Shown: positions 6,693 through 15,457 of the stretch, one piece after another
Layout of the letters: the number at the start of each line of letters is the position of its first letter
Position numbering within the stretch: position 1 is the first letter of the stretch
NCBI GenBank assembly: GCA_017455065.1
Contig: JAFTBU010000007.1
Coordinates: 1-33,321 of the forward strand
Length of the DNA: 33,321 nt
Direction of reading: 5' to 3'
Source: Bacteroidales bacterium
GTDB taxonomy: Bacteria > Bacteroidota > Bacteroidia > Bacteroidales > UBA932
Notes under the pieces: generated by a model
The model's database searches: none
What the model saw: only the letters and a program-made list of their open reading frames with translations
What the model was told of the DNA's origin: nothing
Made by a program: the position numbers and the translations under genes

Positions 6693-9176
6693 CTACACTC
6701 CTTTCTTTGAGCGCAGCACTTTCTGTGCGCAGGTCATGTTGCTCACGGGTACGTAGTCCTTCAGAGGTATCATCTTCTCGTTGATGGCATCCAGGAACCA
6801 GCTGGGCTGGGGGAAGAATGCCTCTTCGAGCTCGTGGCAAGGGGTGATCCAGTTGCGGGAACCCAGCACGACGGGAGCGGCGTCGAGATCGTCGAAGCAG
6901 AGGTCGGCGATGTTGGCCGCGAGGTCGTTGAGATAGGAACCGCGGGCGCAGGCGTCACCGGCTATGATGATGCGGCCGGTCTTCTTGACGGAAGCGATGA
7001 CTTTCTCATAATTGAAGGGGACGAGGGAACGGGCGTCGATGACCTCGGCTTCCAGTCCGTACTTCTCCTTGAGCATGTCGGCGGCTTCGATGGCGCGGTA
7101 CAGGGTGGCACCTATGGTGAGGAAGGTGACATCCTTGCCCTCGCGCTTGATGTCGGGCTCTCCGAAGGGGATCTCGTAGTATCCTTCAGGCACTCCGCCC
7201 TCGTGGAACTCCTCGCCCTTGTCATAGATACGCTGGCTCTCGAAGAACACGACGGGGTCGGTGCCCTGCAGGGCGGCGTTCATGAGACCCTTGGCATCGT
7301 AAGGCGTGGCCGGGAAGGCAACCTTCAGGCCGGGGATGTGGGTGCAGAGCGAAGTCCAGTCCTGAGAGTGCTGGGCGCCGTATTTGCTGCCCACGGAAAC
7401 CCTCACGACGACGGGCATCTTGAGGATGTTGCCGGACATGGCCTGCCACTTGGGCAGCTGGTTGAATATCTCGTCGCCGCAGCATCCGAGGAAGTCGCAG
7501 TACATGATCTCGGGGATCACGCGGCCGCCGCACATGGCGTAACCGATGGCGGTGCCGATGATGGCCGCCTCAGCGATGGGGCTGTTGAACAGACGGTGGT
7601 AAGGGATGGCTTCGGTGAGTCCGCGGTACACGGCGAAAGCGCCGCCCCACTCGCGGTTCTCCTCACCGTAGGCGACCAGGGACGCATCCTTGTAGAAGCG
7701 GTCCGCGATGGCCTCGAAGAGACCGTCCTTGATGTTGTACATCTTCATCTTGGACACTTTGTTGCCCTGGGCGTCGATGTAGAAGCGGGACTTGCCGGCA
7801 ATCTGCTTGACCCTCGGATTTTCCTCCAGAGGCATGAGCACGTCGGGCTTGGCGTCGCTGAGCGAATCGATGCTCTGGTTGGAGAACATCATGTCACCGA
7901 GCAGCTCGGAGTCCTTGACGAGGTCCATGCGGGGTGAAAGGCTGTCGTCGATGGCGAGCTTGTAGCAGGCGAAGATATTGTCATTGACATCCTTGCGGAT
8001 GGCGTCGAGGGCCTCCTGGGTGGCGACACCGGCGTCGATGAGCTTCTTTCCGAAGGCGACGATGCAGTCCTCCGCCTCCCATGCGGCGATCTCCTCCTTG
8101 GTGCGGTAGGAACTCTGGTCACTCGGTGAATGTCCGCTGTAGCGGTAGGTCACGACATCCAGCAGGGCGGGTCCCTTCTTGTCCTCGAGATAGGCCTTCT
8201 TGCGGCGGAATGCGTCGATGACTGCGAGGGGATTGTATCCGTCAACCCTCTCGGCGGCCATGGCGTCGTCCTTGAAGCCTGCGCCGAGCCTTGCGGGGAA
8301 GGTGTAGCCCATGGTCTCGCCCTTGGTCTGGCCGCCCATGGCGTACTGGTTGTCCATCACATTGAAGAGGACGGGCAGGCCGCCTTTCATGTCACCCTCC
8401 CAGAGGGTTTCGAACTGGTCCATGGATGCGAAGGTCATGCCTTCGAGCACGGGGCCGCGGGCCATGGCGCCGTCGCCGAGATTGGCGACCACGATGCCTT
8501 TCTTGCGGTTGACTTTCTTATAGAGGGCGGCGCCCACGGCGATGGAGCCGCTGCCGCCGACGATGGCGTTGTTGGGGTAGATGCCGAAGGGGGTGAAGAA
8601 GGTGTGCATGGAGCCGCCGAGACCCTTGTTGAATCCGGTGACGCGGGCGAAGATCTCAGCCATGGCTCCGTAGAGCAGGAACCTGATGCCGAGTTCCTTG
8701 GTGTCCTTGCCGTCATAAGCCTTCTTCGCCACTTCAAGGGTGGCGCCGCCCCAGAACTCCTTCATAACCTTCTCGAGTTCGGCGTCGGGGAGGATCTGGA
8801 TGGAGCGGAGACCCTTGGCGAGGATCTCACCGTGCGAACGGTGGCTTCCGAAGATGAAGTCGTCGGTGTCGAGGCAATAAGCCATGCCTACCGCGGCCGC
8901 TTCCTGTCCTGCAGAGAGGTGGGCGGGGCCGGGGTTGTTGTAGGCCACTCCGTTGTAGCCGCCGGTGGTCTTGACGAGGTTGAGCATGGTCTCGAACTCG
9001 CGGATATAAGACATGTCGCGGTAGATGCGGAGCAGGTCCTCGGGGGTGAAGTTGCCGTCCTTGATTTCCTGCTTGACGGTTTTGTTGTACTGCATCACGG
9101 GTATGGTGGGGAGCTTCAACTCGTGCTCCTGGGGACGCAGCGTGGCGTTGGGATCGATGTAAAGTGACTTAGGCAT
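6693..9176 (-). CDS. 2-oxoacid dehydrogenase E1, alpha and beta parts fused
   Basis: 827 residues. The first part (to about 420) is an E1 alpha domain with the thiamine-diphosphate motif GDG (234-236) ending at DN (275-276), and the regulatory-loop-like segment YRYSGHSPSDQSSYR. The second part, from about residue 477 (MKMYNIKDGLFEAI), is the E1 beta transketolase-like domain with GEENREWGG and GYAMCGGRVIPEI. The enzyme decarboxylates a 2-oxoacid and passes the acyl group to lipoylated E2. Sequence alone does not decide between pyruvate, acetoin and branched-chain 2-oxoacids. Fusion of alpha and beta in one chain is seen in Bacteroidetes. The start ATG lies 2 bp after the E3 stop. Genes run E2, E3, E1 in transcription order. 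Confidence 0.88.
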   Translation of the reverse strand: MPKSLYIDPNATLRPQEHELKLPTIPVMQYNKTVKQEIKDGNFTPEDLLRIYRDMSYIREFETMLNLVKTTGGYNGVAYNNPGPAHLSAGQEAAAVGMAYCLDTDDFIFGSHRSHGEILAKGLRSIQILPDAELEKVMKEFWGGATLEVAKKAYDGKDTKELGIRFLLYGAMAEIFARVTGFNKGLGGSMHTFFTPFGIYPNNAIVGGSGSIAVGAALYKKVNRKKGIVVANLGDGAMARGPVLEGMTFASMDQFETLWEGDMKGGLPVLFNVMDNQYAMGGQTKGETMGYTFPARLGAGFKDDAMAAERVDGYNPLAVIDAFRRKKAYLEDKKGPALLDVVTYRYSGHSPSDQSSYRTKEEIAAWEAEDCIVAFGKKLIDAGVATQEALDAIRKDVNDNIFACYKLAIDDSLSPRMDLVKDSELLGDMMFSNQSIDSLSDAKPDVLMPLEENPRVKQIAGKSRFYIDAQGNKVSKMKMYNIKDGLFEAIADRFYKDASLVAYGEENREWGGAFAVYRGLTEAIPYHRLFNSPIAEAAIIGTAIGYAMCGGRVIPEIMYCDFLGCCGDEIFNQLPKWQAMSGNILKMPVVVRVSVGSKYGAQHSQDWTSLCTHIPGLKVAFPATPYDAKGLMNAALQGTDPVVFFESQRIYDKGEEFHEGGVPEGYYEIPFGEPDIKREGKDVTFLTIGATLYRAIEAADMLKEKYGLEAEVIDARSLVPFNYEKVIASVKKTGRIIIAGDACARGSYLNDLAANIADLCFDDLDAAPVVLGSRNWITPCHELEEAFFPQPSWFLDAINEKMIPLKDYVPVSNMTCAQKVLRSKKGV

Positions 9177-9178
9177 GG

Positions 9179-10561
9179 TTATTTGAGACTGAAAACGGTT
9201 TCTTTGATGATTTCGGATACTGTGGGATGAGGGAAGACGACTTCCTTGAGCTGCTCCACCGTCATCTCCTGCTCTATGGCAATGCAGGCGCTGTGGATGA
9301 TCTCGGAGCAGGGATTGCCGAGCATGTGGACGCCCAGCACCTCATGGTAACGGGCTCCCACGATGATCTTGCAGATGCCCTCGCCGCCTTCGTTCTCGGC
9401 GACGAACCTTCCGGAATAGGCCATGGGGAGCTTGACGACCTTGAAGTCGATGCCCTTCTGCCTGGCCTCTTCCTCGGTGAGACCGACTCCGGCGACCTCG
9501 GGATTGGTATAGACCACTCCGGGGATGGCGTTGTAGCGCATGTGGTCGGGCTTGCCGAGTATGTTGTTGACGGCCACCTCACCCTCGCGGCTGGCGGTAT
9601 GGGCGAGCATGGAGAAGCCGGTGATGTCGCCAGCGGCGTACACTCCGGGGACGTTGGTGCGCATATGCTCGTCCACCTTGACGCCCACGGGCTTGCCGGC
9701 CTTGTTGGTCAGGAACTCGACGCCCAGTTTCTCCAGGCCGAAGCCCTGGAGGTTGGCGCGGCGGCCCACCGACACGAGTATCTTGTCCCCGGAGACACGG
9801 CAGACCTTGCCTTCGGGATCTTCATATACGACGGTATTGCCCTCCACCCCGGTGACCTTGCACTTGAGGCAGAAGTTGATGCCGCGTTTTTCGTAAATCT
9901 TCTGGAGCAGGGCGCTGATCTCGTCGTCGAGGGGTCCGAGTATCTTGGGCAGCATCTCCACGACGGTCACCTTGGTGCCCAGGGTGCTGAAGAATGCCGC
10001 GAATTCCATTCCGATCACGCCGCCGCCTATCACCACGAGCTCCTTGGGCTGCTCTTTCAGGGCCAGGATCTCACGGTTGGTGACTATCACGTCGCCGGCT
10101 TCCTTGAGGCCGGGGAACGGGGGTACGGCCGCTTCGGATCCGGCGCAGACCAGCAGGTTCCTGGCCTGGTATTTCACTCCGGCGGCTTCGATCTCTATGC
10201 CTTCGGCTCCGCGGCCCTCGATGTGCGCCTCTTCGGAAACCACCTGGACCTTTCCGGCCTTCATCGCGGCCTTGACTCCGCCCACGAGCTTCTTGACGAC
10301 CTTGTCCTTGCGGGCTACGATCTCTTCATATTTGAACGAGGGGTTTTCGGTATAGACTCCGTAGTGGTCGCCGGTGAGAGCATAGTTGTACACCTTGGCG
10401 CTGTACAGGAGGGTCTTGGTGGGGATGCAGCCTTCGTTGAGGCAGACTCCTCCGAGGGATTTCTTTTCAAACAGGACCGTGGAGAGTCCGGCCGCTCCCG
10501 CACGCTCGGCTGCCACGTATCCGCCGGGGCCGCCGCCTATGATCGCTAAATCGTACATCAT
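9179..10561 (-). CDS. lpdA: Dihydrolipoyl dehydrogenase (E3)
   Basis: 460 residues with every signature of the family. The FAD loop GGGPGG is at the N-terminus and the redox disulfide lies in GGVCLNEGCIPTK (Cys40, Cys45). A second nucleotide loop, GGGVIGMEFA, sits in the middle, followed by AAGDITG. The C-terminal active-site histidine segment is HPTVSE (His445). It reoxidises dihydrolipoamide on E2 with FAD and NAD+. Length is normal. It sits between E2 and E1 with gaps of 9 and 2 bp, so it belongs to the complex operon. Two consecutive ATG codons offer alternative starts; the first is given here. Confidence 0.93.
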   Translation of the reverse strand: MMYDLAIIGGGPGGYVAAERAGAAGLSTVLFEKKSLGGVCLNEGCIPTKTLLYSAKVYNYALTGDHYGVYTENPSFKYEEIVARKDKVVKKLVGGVKAAMKAGKVQVVSEEAHIEGRGAEGIEIEAAGVKYQARNLLVCAGSEAAVPPFPGLKEAGDVIVTNREILALKEQPKELVVIGGGVIGMEFAAFFSTLGTKVTVVEMLPKILGPLDDEISALLQKIYEKRGINFCLKCKVTGVEGNTVVYEDPEGKVCRVSGDKILVSVGRRANLQGFGLEKLGVEFLTNKAGKPVGVKVDEHMRTNVPGVYAAGDITGFSMLAHTASREGEVAVNNILGKPDHMRYNAIPGVVYTNPEVAGVGLTEEEARQKGIDFKVVKLPMAYSGRFVAENEGGEGICKIIVGARYHEVLGVHMLGNPCSEIIHSACIAIEQEMTVEQLKEVVFPHPTVSEIIKETVFSLK

Positions 10562-10570
10562 GGTTATCGT

Positions 10571-11980
10571 TTAGAATTCAACTTCGAGGTTTTCGATCTC
10601 GACTGCCACCTGCTTGAGGAAACGGGTGGCCTCGCCGCCGTCTATGGCCCTGTGGTCATAGGTAAGGCTCAGGCCGAGATAAGGCACGAAGGCGTACACT
10701 CCGCCGCCGAGGTCCTTGGGTCTGGGGACTATGGTGCCCACGCCGAGGATGGCGCTCTGGGGCACGTTGATGATGGGGGTGAACCACTCCACTCCGTAGC
10801 CGCCGAGATTGGAGACCGTGAAGGAAGCCGCCTCGCTGGAGAGGAGGTCGGGGTTGATGCTGCCTTTCTTGCAGTCGTCGGCAACCTTCTTGAGCATCTT
10901 GCTGAGGCCTATGATATTGAGGTTTTCAGCGCCCTTGACGGCGGGGACCATCAGGCCGCGCTCGGTATCCACCGCGAGGCCGAGGTTGACCGTATTGAAC
11001 AGGCGCATGGCGTCTCCGAGGCAATGGGAATTGACGTTCGGGAATTTCTGCAGGGCCTTGATGACGGCGAAGCAGACGAAGTCGTTGATGGTGATGTTGG
11101 CGTCGATGCGGCCTTCTTCGAGGGCTTTCTTGGCCTTCTTGCGGAGAGCCTGTATCCTGCGGGCGTCAGCTCCGAGCATATGGGTGAGCTGGGCGCTGTT
11201 CTGCAGGGAGTTGTACATGGACTTGGCAATGAGTTTGCGCATGTTGGAGAGTTTCTCCACCCTGAACTCTTCGCCTTCGCCGGGGATGTCGCTGTGGTTG
11301 GGCTGCCATACCTTGAGGTCGGAACCCTTGACCGCTCCGCCGAGGCCGCTTCCCGCTGCGGGAGCCGCCTTGCCGCCTTCGGCCATCATGGCCTTGGCCA
11401 ATCCTGTCAGGTGCAATCCTGCGGCGGCCGCTTCCACATCGCGGGCGATGATGCGTCCGTAAGGGCCGCTGCCTGCGATCTGGTCGATGCTGAGGCCTTT
11501 CTCAGCGGCGATCCTGCGGGCACGGGGCGATGCCGGGGCACCCGCCACCGGTGCTGCGGAGGCTCCTTCCACCGCTGCTGCCGCGGAAGCTCCTGCCTCC
11601 GAAACCGTCTCGCTACGCTCGACCCCACCGTCCGCTTCGCTGCCGGTCCCCCCTCTTACCATGCCGAGGGTGGCAGGTGTTTCTGAGGCAGAGACCTCCG
11701 CGGCAGCGGCGCAGCCGGGAGCGAACTGCTCGAAGCTCTCGCCGGGCTTTCCTATCACCATCACGTTCGTGAGGACGGGTACTTCATCGCCGGCTTTGAA
11801 GAAGACAGCCAGCACGGTGCCTTCCACCTTGGCCTCTTCATCGAATGAAGCCTTGTCAGTTTCATAGCTGAAAAGTATGTCTCCTACGGCTACCTGGTCA
11901 CCTACATTCTTCTTGAATTCGGTCATTATGCAACTTTCGACCGACTGGCCCTGTTTGGGCATGATCACGACTTCTGCCAT
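10571..11980 (-). CDS. Dihydrolipoamide acyltransferase (E2) carrying an inserted repeat in its linker
   Basis: 469 residues. An N-terminal lipoyl domain (1-85) carries the lipoylated Lys43 in ETDKA. A long Ala-rich linker follows (about 88-150), then a peripheral-subunit-binding domain (about 150-184, SPRARRIAAEKG...GRI). The catalytic acyltransferase domain is C-terminal, with His443 in DHRAIDG. The enzyme transfers the acyl group from lipoamide to CoA and forms the core of the complex. I chose the ATG at 11980, since MAEVVIMPKQGQ is the standard lipoyl-domain start; an upstream in-frame ATG would run into GH78. Residues 102-126 (with GGVERSETV) are encoded by a dispersed DNA element and are unlike the rest of the linker. 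A -7 box lies 27-34 bases upstream. Confidence 0.92.
   Translation of the reverse strand: MAEVVIMPKQGQSVESCIMTEFKKNVGDQVAVGDILFSYETDKASFDEEAKVEGTVLAVFFKAGDEVPVLTNVMVIGKPGESFEQFAPGCAAAAEVSASETPATLGMVRGGTGSEADGGVERSETVSEAGASAAAAVEGASAAPVAGAPASPRARRIAAEKGLSIDQIAGSGPYGRIIARDVEAAAAGLHLTGLAKAMMAEGGKAAPAAGSGLGGAVKGSDLKVWQPNHSDIPGEGEEFRVEKLSNMRKLIAKSMYNSLQNSAQLTHMLGADARRIQALRKKAKKALEEGRIDANITINDFVCFAVIKALQKFPNVNSHCLGDAMRLFNTVNLGLAVDTERGLMVPAVKGAENLNIIGLSKMLKKVADDCKKGSINPDLLSSEAASFTVSNLGGYGVEWFTPIINVPQSAILGVGTIVPRPKDLGGGVYAFVPYLGLSLTYDHRAIDGGEATRFLKQVAVEIENLEVEF
11604..11675. repeat. 72-bp dispersed element, copy 1, in frame inside the E2 linker
   Basis: These 72 bases match 27205-27275 at about nine positions in ten by eye: I count six substitutions and one single-C indel. 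The copy here is a multiple of three long and keeps the E2 frame open. The other copy is in non-coding DNA and its frame is broken. The 5' part (ACCGTCTCGCT) and the central CGCTTCGCT give partial self-complementarity. Confidence 0.8.
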
Positions 11981-12006
11981 AATTTGGTTATATGTGTTAA
12001 ATCTTA

Positions 12007-12014
12007 CAAATATA
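12007..12014 (-). promoter_or_regulatory. -7 box (TATATTTG on the minus strand) for the E2-E3-E1 genes
   Basis: On the minus strand TATATTTG matches TAnnTTTG exactly and lies 27 bases upstream of the E2 start codon, in the 41-bp gap after GH78. The -33 region shows only a TG where TTG is expected. It would let the dehydrogenase genes be expressed without the rhamnosidase gene. I see no terminator for GH78 in the gap, so readthrough is also likely. Confidence 0.5.
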
Positions 12015-12021
12015 ACAATCT

Positions 12022-15000
12022 TTACTTCAAATCCACTGCGAATTCGTAGGAACCTGATTCCAATTCGCAAAGAACCTTTCCTCCGAGGTTGCGCATGGGT
12101 CCTGCACCCTGGGCGCCTTTCAAAATCTTGACATGCCCTTCATCGGGAGCTGCGAGCGAAAGCGAGGCTGTGGTGTTGGCGGGGATGGTCACGCGGTACA
12201 CATATCCTTCAGCCGTCTTCTCCCATCCGCTCTCCACACGGCCGTAAGGAGTCTCGAAGCCTCCACGGGCGAAAGTCTCCTTCCCGCCGACCTTGGGCTG
12301 CAGGAGTATGTGCTTGTACGCAGGATGGTCCTCGTCGCGCTGTATGCCCAGCTGGTGCGAGAACATCCACTCGGCGATGGCGCCGTAGGCGTAGTGGTTG
12401 AAGGAATTCATGTCCACGGGACCGAAACCGTTCTCGATGGTGTACGAATTCCACCTCTCCCACATGGTCGTCGCGCCCTGGAGGACGGGATACAGCCATG
12501 AAGGGTATTTGGTCTGCTCGAAGAGGGTGTAGGCGATGTCATCGCGGCCCGCCTCGGAAAGGGCGGGATTGAGATAAGGCGTACCGATGAAACCGGTGGT
12601 CAGGGTGTTGCCGTGCTCCTCGATATCGGCCACCAGGCGGGCGACGGCCTTGTCGCGGAGTTCCCCGTCCAGCAGCCCGAAATACAGGGGCAATGCGTAG
12701 GAAGTCTGGGTGTCCACGGGCACGGGGTCCCCTGCCTTGGGCTCGTCGGGATTGACCGGCATGCCGGGCCAGCGGAACGGCACGTAGGGCGCCACGGTCC
12801 TGCCGTCTGCATCGATGTACTTGGCGAGGAAGGCCGCCTTGACCTTTTCGTAAAGGGCGGCGTATTTCTGGGCCTCGCGGGTCTTGCCGAGGGCCTGGGC
12901 CATACGGCTCATGAGGTAGGCGTCATAGGCGTAGTAGGCGGTGTTGGTGAGGCCGATGTCGGTGCGTTCGATGGCCAGGTGGTCGCCTATGCCGGAAGTG
13001 ACCTGAGAGCCGTCGGGAGAAGCCTGGCGCTCCAGGTAATCCATATAGCGCACCATCGAATCCCAGTGCTGCTGCAGCACGCGTATGTCCCCGTAGGACT
13101 GCCAGACCTGCCAAGGCACGATGATGCCGGCTTCCATCCAGCCCATCCAGCCGGGATTGTCATTGGCAAACCCGTAGGGAGGACGTCCCGTGACGGGATA
13201 ATAGTTGAAATAGCTGCCGTCGAAGTTCTGGTTGTCCCTCATCGAATAGAACCAGCGGGCGTAGAACTTGTCCACCCAGGGGCTGAAATAAGTGGCGGCG
13301 CGGGCAAAGACCTGGGCGTCCCCGGTCCAGCCCTGGCGCTCATCCCTCTGCGGGCAGTCGGTCGGGATGGACTGGAAATTGTCCCTCTGGCCCCACTGGA
13401 TGTTCTGGAAGAGGCGGTTGATATCCGGATCGGAGCTCTCGTAATCGGCAGTGGTATGGCCTATGCCCTCGAGCACCACGGCCTTGACGGAGGACAGCGG
13501 GAGCGGCTTGTCCAGACCGGTCACGGACACATAGCGGAAGCCGTGGTCGGTGAACAGGGGCTGGTAGGTCTCCCCTTCCTTCTTGCCGCGCATGATGTAA
13601 TTGTCGATGGAAATGGCGCCGCGGTAGTTCTCCACATAGACCTGACCCTTCTTGGCCTTGTACATCTCTATGGTGTACGGCGGGACAGGCTCGGTGGGGA
13701 TGCGCTCGGGGTATATCATCTCGCCGTAGCGGAGGTTCACCACCTGGCCTGAGCGGCCCTTCATGCCCTCCAGACGGGGTACGCCGATGACGTTCTGGCC
13801 GAAATCATAGACGAAGGTGCCCTTGACGGGCTCAGTGACCGAGACGGCGTCGAGGGTTATGTTGTTCTGCACGGGAAGACCGACATAGGCCTGGATCTGT
13901 ACGGTGGGAGCCGGGCGGTCGAAAATGTCGGCGGCATCCCAGGAGGAATCGTCGAAGCCGCCCTCCTTCCAGCCGTCCACTTCCTTGCGGGCGTCGTAGT
14001 CCTCGCCGAACTGGAAGCCGTTGCGCACCACCGGACCGTGGTCATATTTCTTCCAGCTGCCGTCCGTGACAATGACCTGGCTGGTCCCGTCCTCGAAGGT
14101 GAGCAGGATCTTGGCAAGCAGGGACTGCCGTATGCCGTAGGGATCCACGTTGGCGGCGCTGAAGATGTTGAGGTCGCTGTACCAGCCGGCGCCGAGCATG
14201 GCTCCGAAGCCGTTGGCACCCTGTTTCATCATATCGGTGATGTCGTACGAATTGTACATTATGCGGTAGCGGTAGTCGGTCCAGCCGGGGTTGAAATAAT
14301 CGTTGCTGACCCTCCTGCCATTGATATAGAACTCATAGATGCCCCGGGCGGTGACATACAGGCGGGCGTCCTTGAGGGGCTTTTCCAGCACCACTTCCCT
14401 GCGGAGCATGGGGGCTGAAACCTTGCCGTACGGCTCCCACACCTGCAGGCGGCCGTCGCCATTGACTTCATGCCTCTTCACGGGATCGGTGTAGAGGGTG
14501 GTCCCCCAGTTCTCCTCGGAGATGACGATATCGGAGAAAACCGCCTTCTGGCCGCGCGGCTGACGGAATCCTATGCTGTGCAGGCGGGCCCAGTCAGTGA
14601 TATATTCTCCACTGGGATAGGGAGTGATGGTCATCTGGGGAGCGTCCATGCGGCGCCCGTCGACGAAAATGGATAGATTGGATTTGAGGTGATAGCCGGG
14701 GGTGGTGACCTGGAGGCGCACATGGTGAGGAGCGTGCTTGCCTGTATCCTTCACGATGTCGGCGACATTCACTTCGCCCAGATGGCGTATCTCGCCTTCC
14801 ACACAATAGTCTATGATGAATTTCGCACTGTCCTGCACGTTGAACTCGGCAGTGATCCAGTTCTTCTCGTCCTTGACGCTGTAGGCGAAGACGGCACGGC
14901 TGCTGCCCTCGGGTATCTGCACGTCATAATCGACATCGAAGAAGGTGCGGTATTTGGAGGCGCCGACCTCCATGGAGCCTATCCACTGCGCGCGGCTCCA

Positions 15001-15399
15001 GCCGAGGCCCATCAGGCCGGTCTCGAACCAGCTCGGGTCGGACTCCACCAGATGGTTGTCCTGGTCCCAGACCTGGACTTTCCACCAGTAGCGGGTGGCT
15101 CCCCTGAGGGCCGCCCCTTCGTAGGGTATGTTGAGGGACTGGTCGCTGCGGACGAGGCCGGTGTCGAAGACCAGCTCGCCGCTGCCCAGGGCTTCCTCCC
15201 CCGCCGCCACCATCAGGCGGTAGGCCAGCTGGCGGGCTCCGGTGACATCCGAAGACATCTGCCAGCTGAAATAGGGCCGGGGCTCATCGAGTCCCAGGGG
15301 GGTGTCGATAGCTTCGGTGCGGAGATTTACGATACGCGTCTGCGCCTGCGCTGCGAAGCAGGCTGCCAGAGTGCAAAGGATCAGGGCAATTCTTTTCAT
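12022..15399 (-). CDS. Secreted alpha-L-rhamnosidase, GH78
   Basis: 1125 residues. A Sec signal peptide (MKRIALILCTLAACFAAQAQ) is followed by an Ig-like fold (VNLRTEAIDTPLGLDEPRPYFSWQM), typical of family 78. Then come an inserted sandwich domain (about 140-280), the N-terminal rhamnosidase beta domain (ARLYVTARGIYEFYINGRRV), the (alpha/alpha)6 catalytic barrel and a C-terminal sandwich. The barrel carries the family's acidic catalytic stretch DCPQRDERQGWTGDA near residues 681-695. The enzyme releases terminal L-rhamnose from glycans such as rhamnogalacturonan side groups or flavonoid glycosides, in the periplasm or outside. I start at the ATG (15399), because the frame can extend only to an upstream TTG. 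It is divergent from the PL11 gene across 58 bp, which argues for shared control. Confidence 0.9.
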   Translation of the reverse strand: MKRIALILCTLAACFAAQAQTRIVNLRTEAIDTPLGLDEPRPYFSWQMSSDVTGARQLAYRLMVAAGEEALGSGELVFDTGLVRSDQSLNIPYEGAALRGATRYWWKVQVWDQDNHLVESDPSWFETGLMGLGWSRAQWIGSMEVGASKYRTFFDVDYDVQIPEGSSRAVFAYSVKDEKNWITAEFNVQDSAKFIIDYCVEGEIRHLGEVNVADIVKDTGKHAPHHVRLQVTTPGYHLKSNLSIFVDGRRMDAPQMTITPYPSGEYITDWARLHSIGFRQPRGQKAVFSDIVISEENWGTTLYTDPVKRHEVNGDGRLQVWEPYGKVSAPMLRREVVLEKPLKDARLYVTARGIYEFYINGRRVSNDYFNPGWTDYRYRIMYNSYDITDMMKQGANGFGAMLGAGWYSDLNIFSAANVDPYGIRQSLLAKILLTFEDGTSQVIVTDGSWKKYDHGPVVRNGFQFGEDYDARKEVDGWKEGGFDDSSWDAADIFDRPAPTVQIQAYVGLPVQNNITLDAVSVTEPVKGTFVYDFGQNVIGVPRLEGMKGRSGQVVNLRYGEMIYPERIPTEPVPPYTIEMYKAKKGQVYVENYRGAISIDNYIMRGKKEGETYQPLFTDHGFRYVSVTGLDKPLPLSSVKAVVLEGIGHTTADYESSDPDINRLFQNIQWGQRDNFQSIPTDCPQRDERQGWTGDAQVFARAATYFSPWVDKFYARWFYSMRDNQNFDGSYFNYYPVTGRPPYGFANDNPGWMGWMEAGIIVPWQVWQSYGDIRVLQQHWDSMVRYMDYLERQASPDGSQVTSGIGDHLAIERTDIGLTNTAYYAYDAYLMSRMAQALGKTREAQKYAALYEKVKAAFLAKYIDADGRTVAPYVPFRWPGMPVNPDEPKAGDPVPVDTQTSYALPLYFGLLDGELRDKAVARLVADIEEHGNTLTTGFIGTPYLNPALSEAGRDDIAYTLFEQTKYPSWLYPVLQGATTMWERWNSYTIENGFGPVDMNSFNHYAYGAIAEWMFSHQLGIQRDEDHPAYKHILLQPKVGGKETFARGGFETPYGRVESGWEKTAEGYVYRVTIPANTTASLSLAAPDEGHVKILKGAQGAGPMRNLGGKVLCELESGSYEFAVDLK

Positions 15400-15422
15400 A
15401 GCATCCAAAATGGTTATCAGTC

Positions 15423-15453
15423 TTGTAAAGATAATGGAAAATCGTTAGATTTG
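15423..15453 (+). promoter_or_regulatory. Promoter for the PL11/GH106 operon (TTG - 20 bp - TAGATTTG)
   Basis: TTG (15423-15425) and TAGATTTG (15446-15453) match the Bacteroidetes -33 and -7 elements with an exact 20-bp spacer. The -7 box ends four bases before the ATG at 15458, so the expected start of transcription falls on or beside the start codon. Confidence 0.6.
15426..15433 (-). promoter_or_regulatory. Weaker -7-like box (TATCTTTA, minus strand) for GH78
   Basis: TATCTTTA differs from TAnnTTTG at the last base and lies 26 bases upstream of the GH78 ATG. No TTG is seen at 19-21 bp. It falls inside the spacer of the opposing PL11 promoter, so the two could not be occupied together. Confidence 0.35.
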
Positions 15454-15457
15454 GAAT

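Noticed and set aside
11981-12070. E2 extended 30 residues upstream
   Set aside because: The extension overlaps the GH78 gene and the promoter-like box, while MAEVVIMPKQGQ is a canonical lipoyl-domain start.
15400-15408. GH78 start extended to an upstream TTG
   Set aside because: The ATG at 15399 begins a standard signal peptide; the extension adds three residues from a rare start codon.
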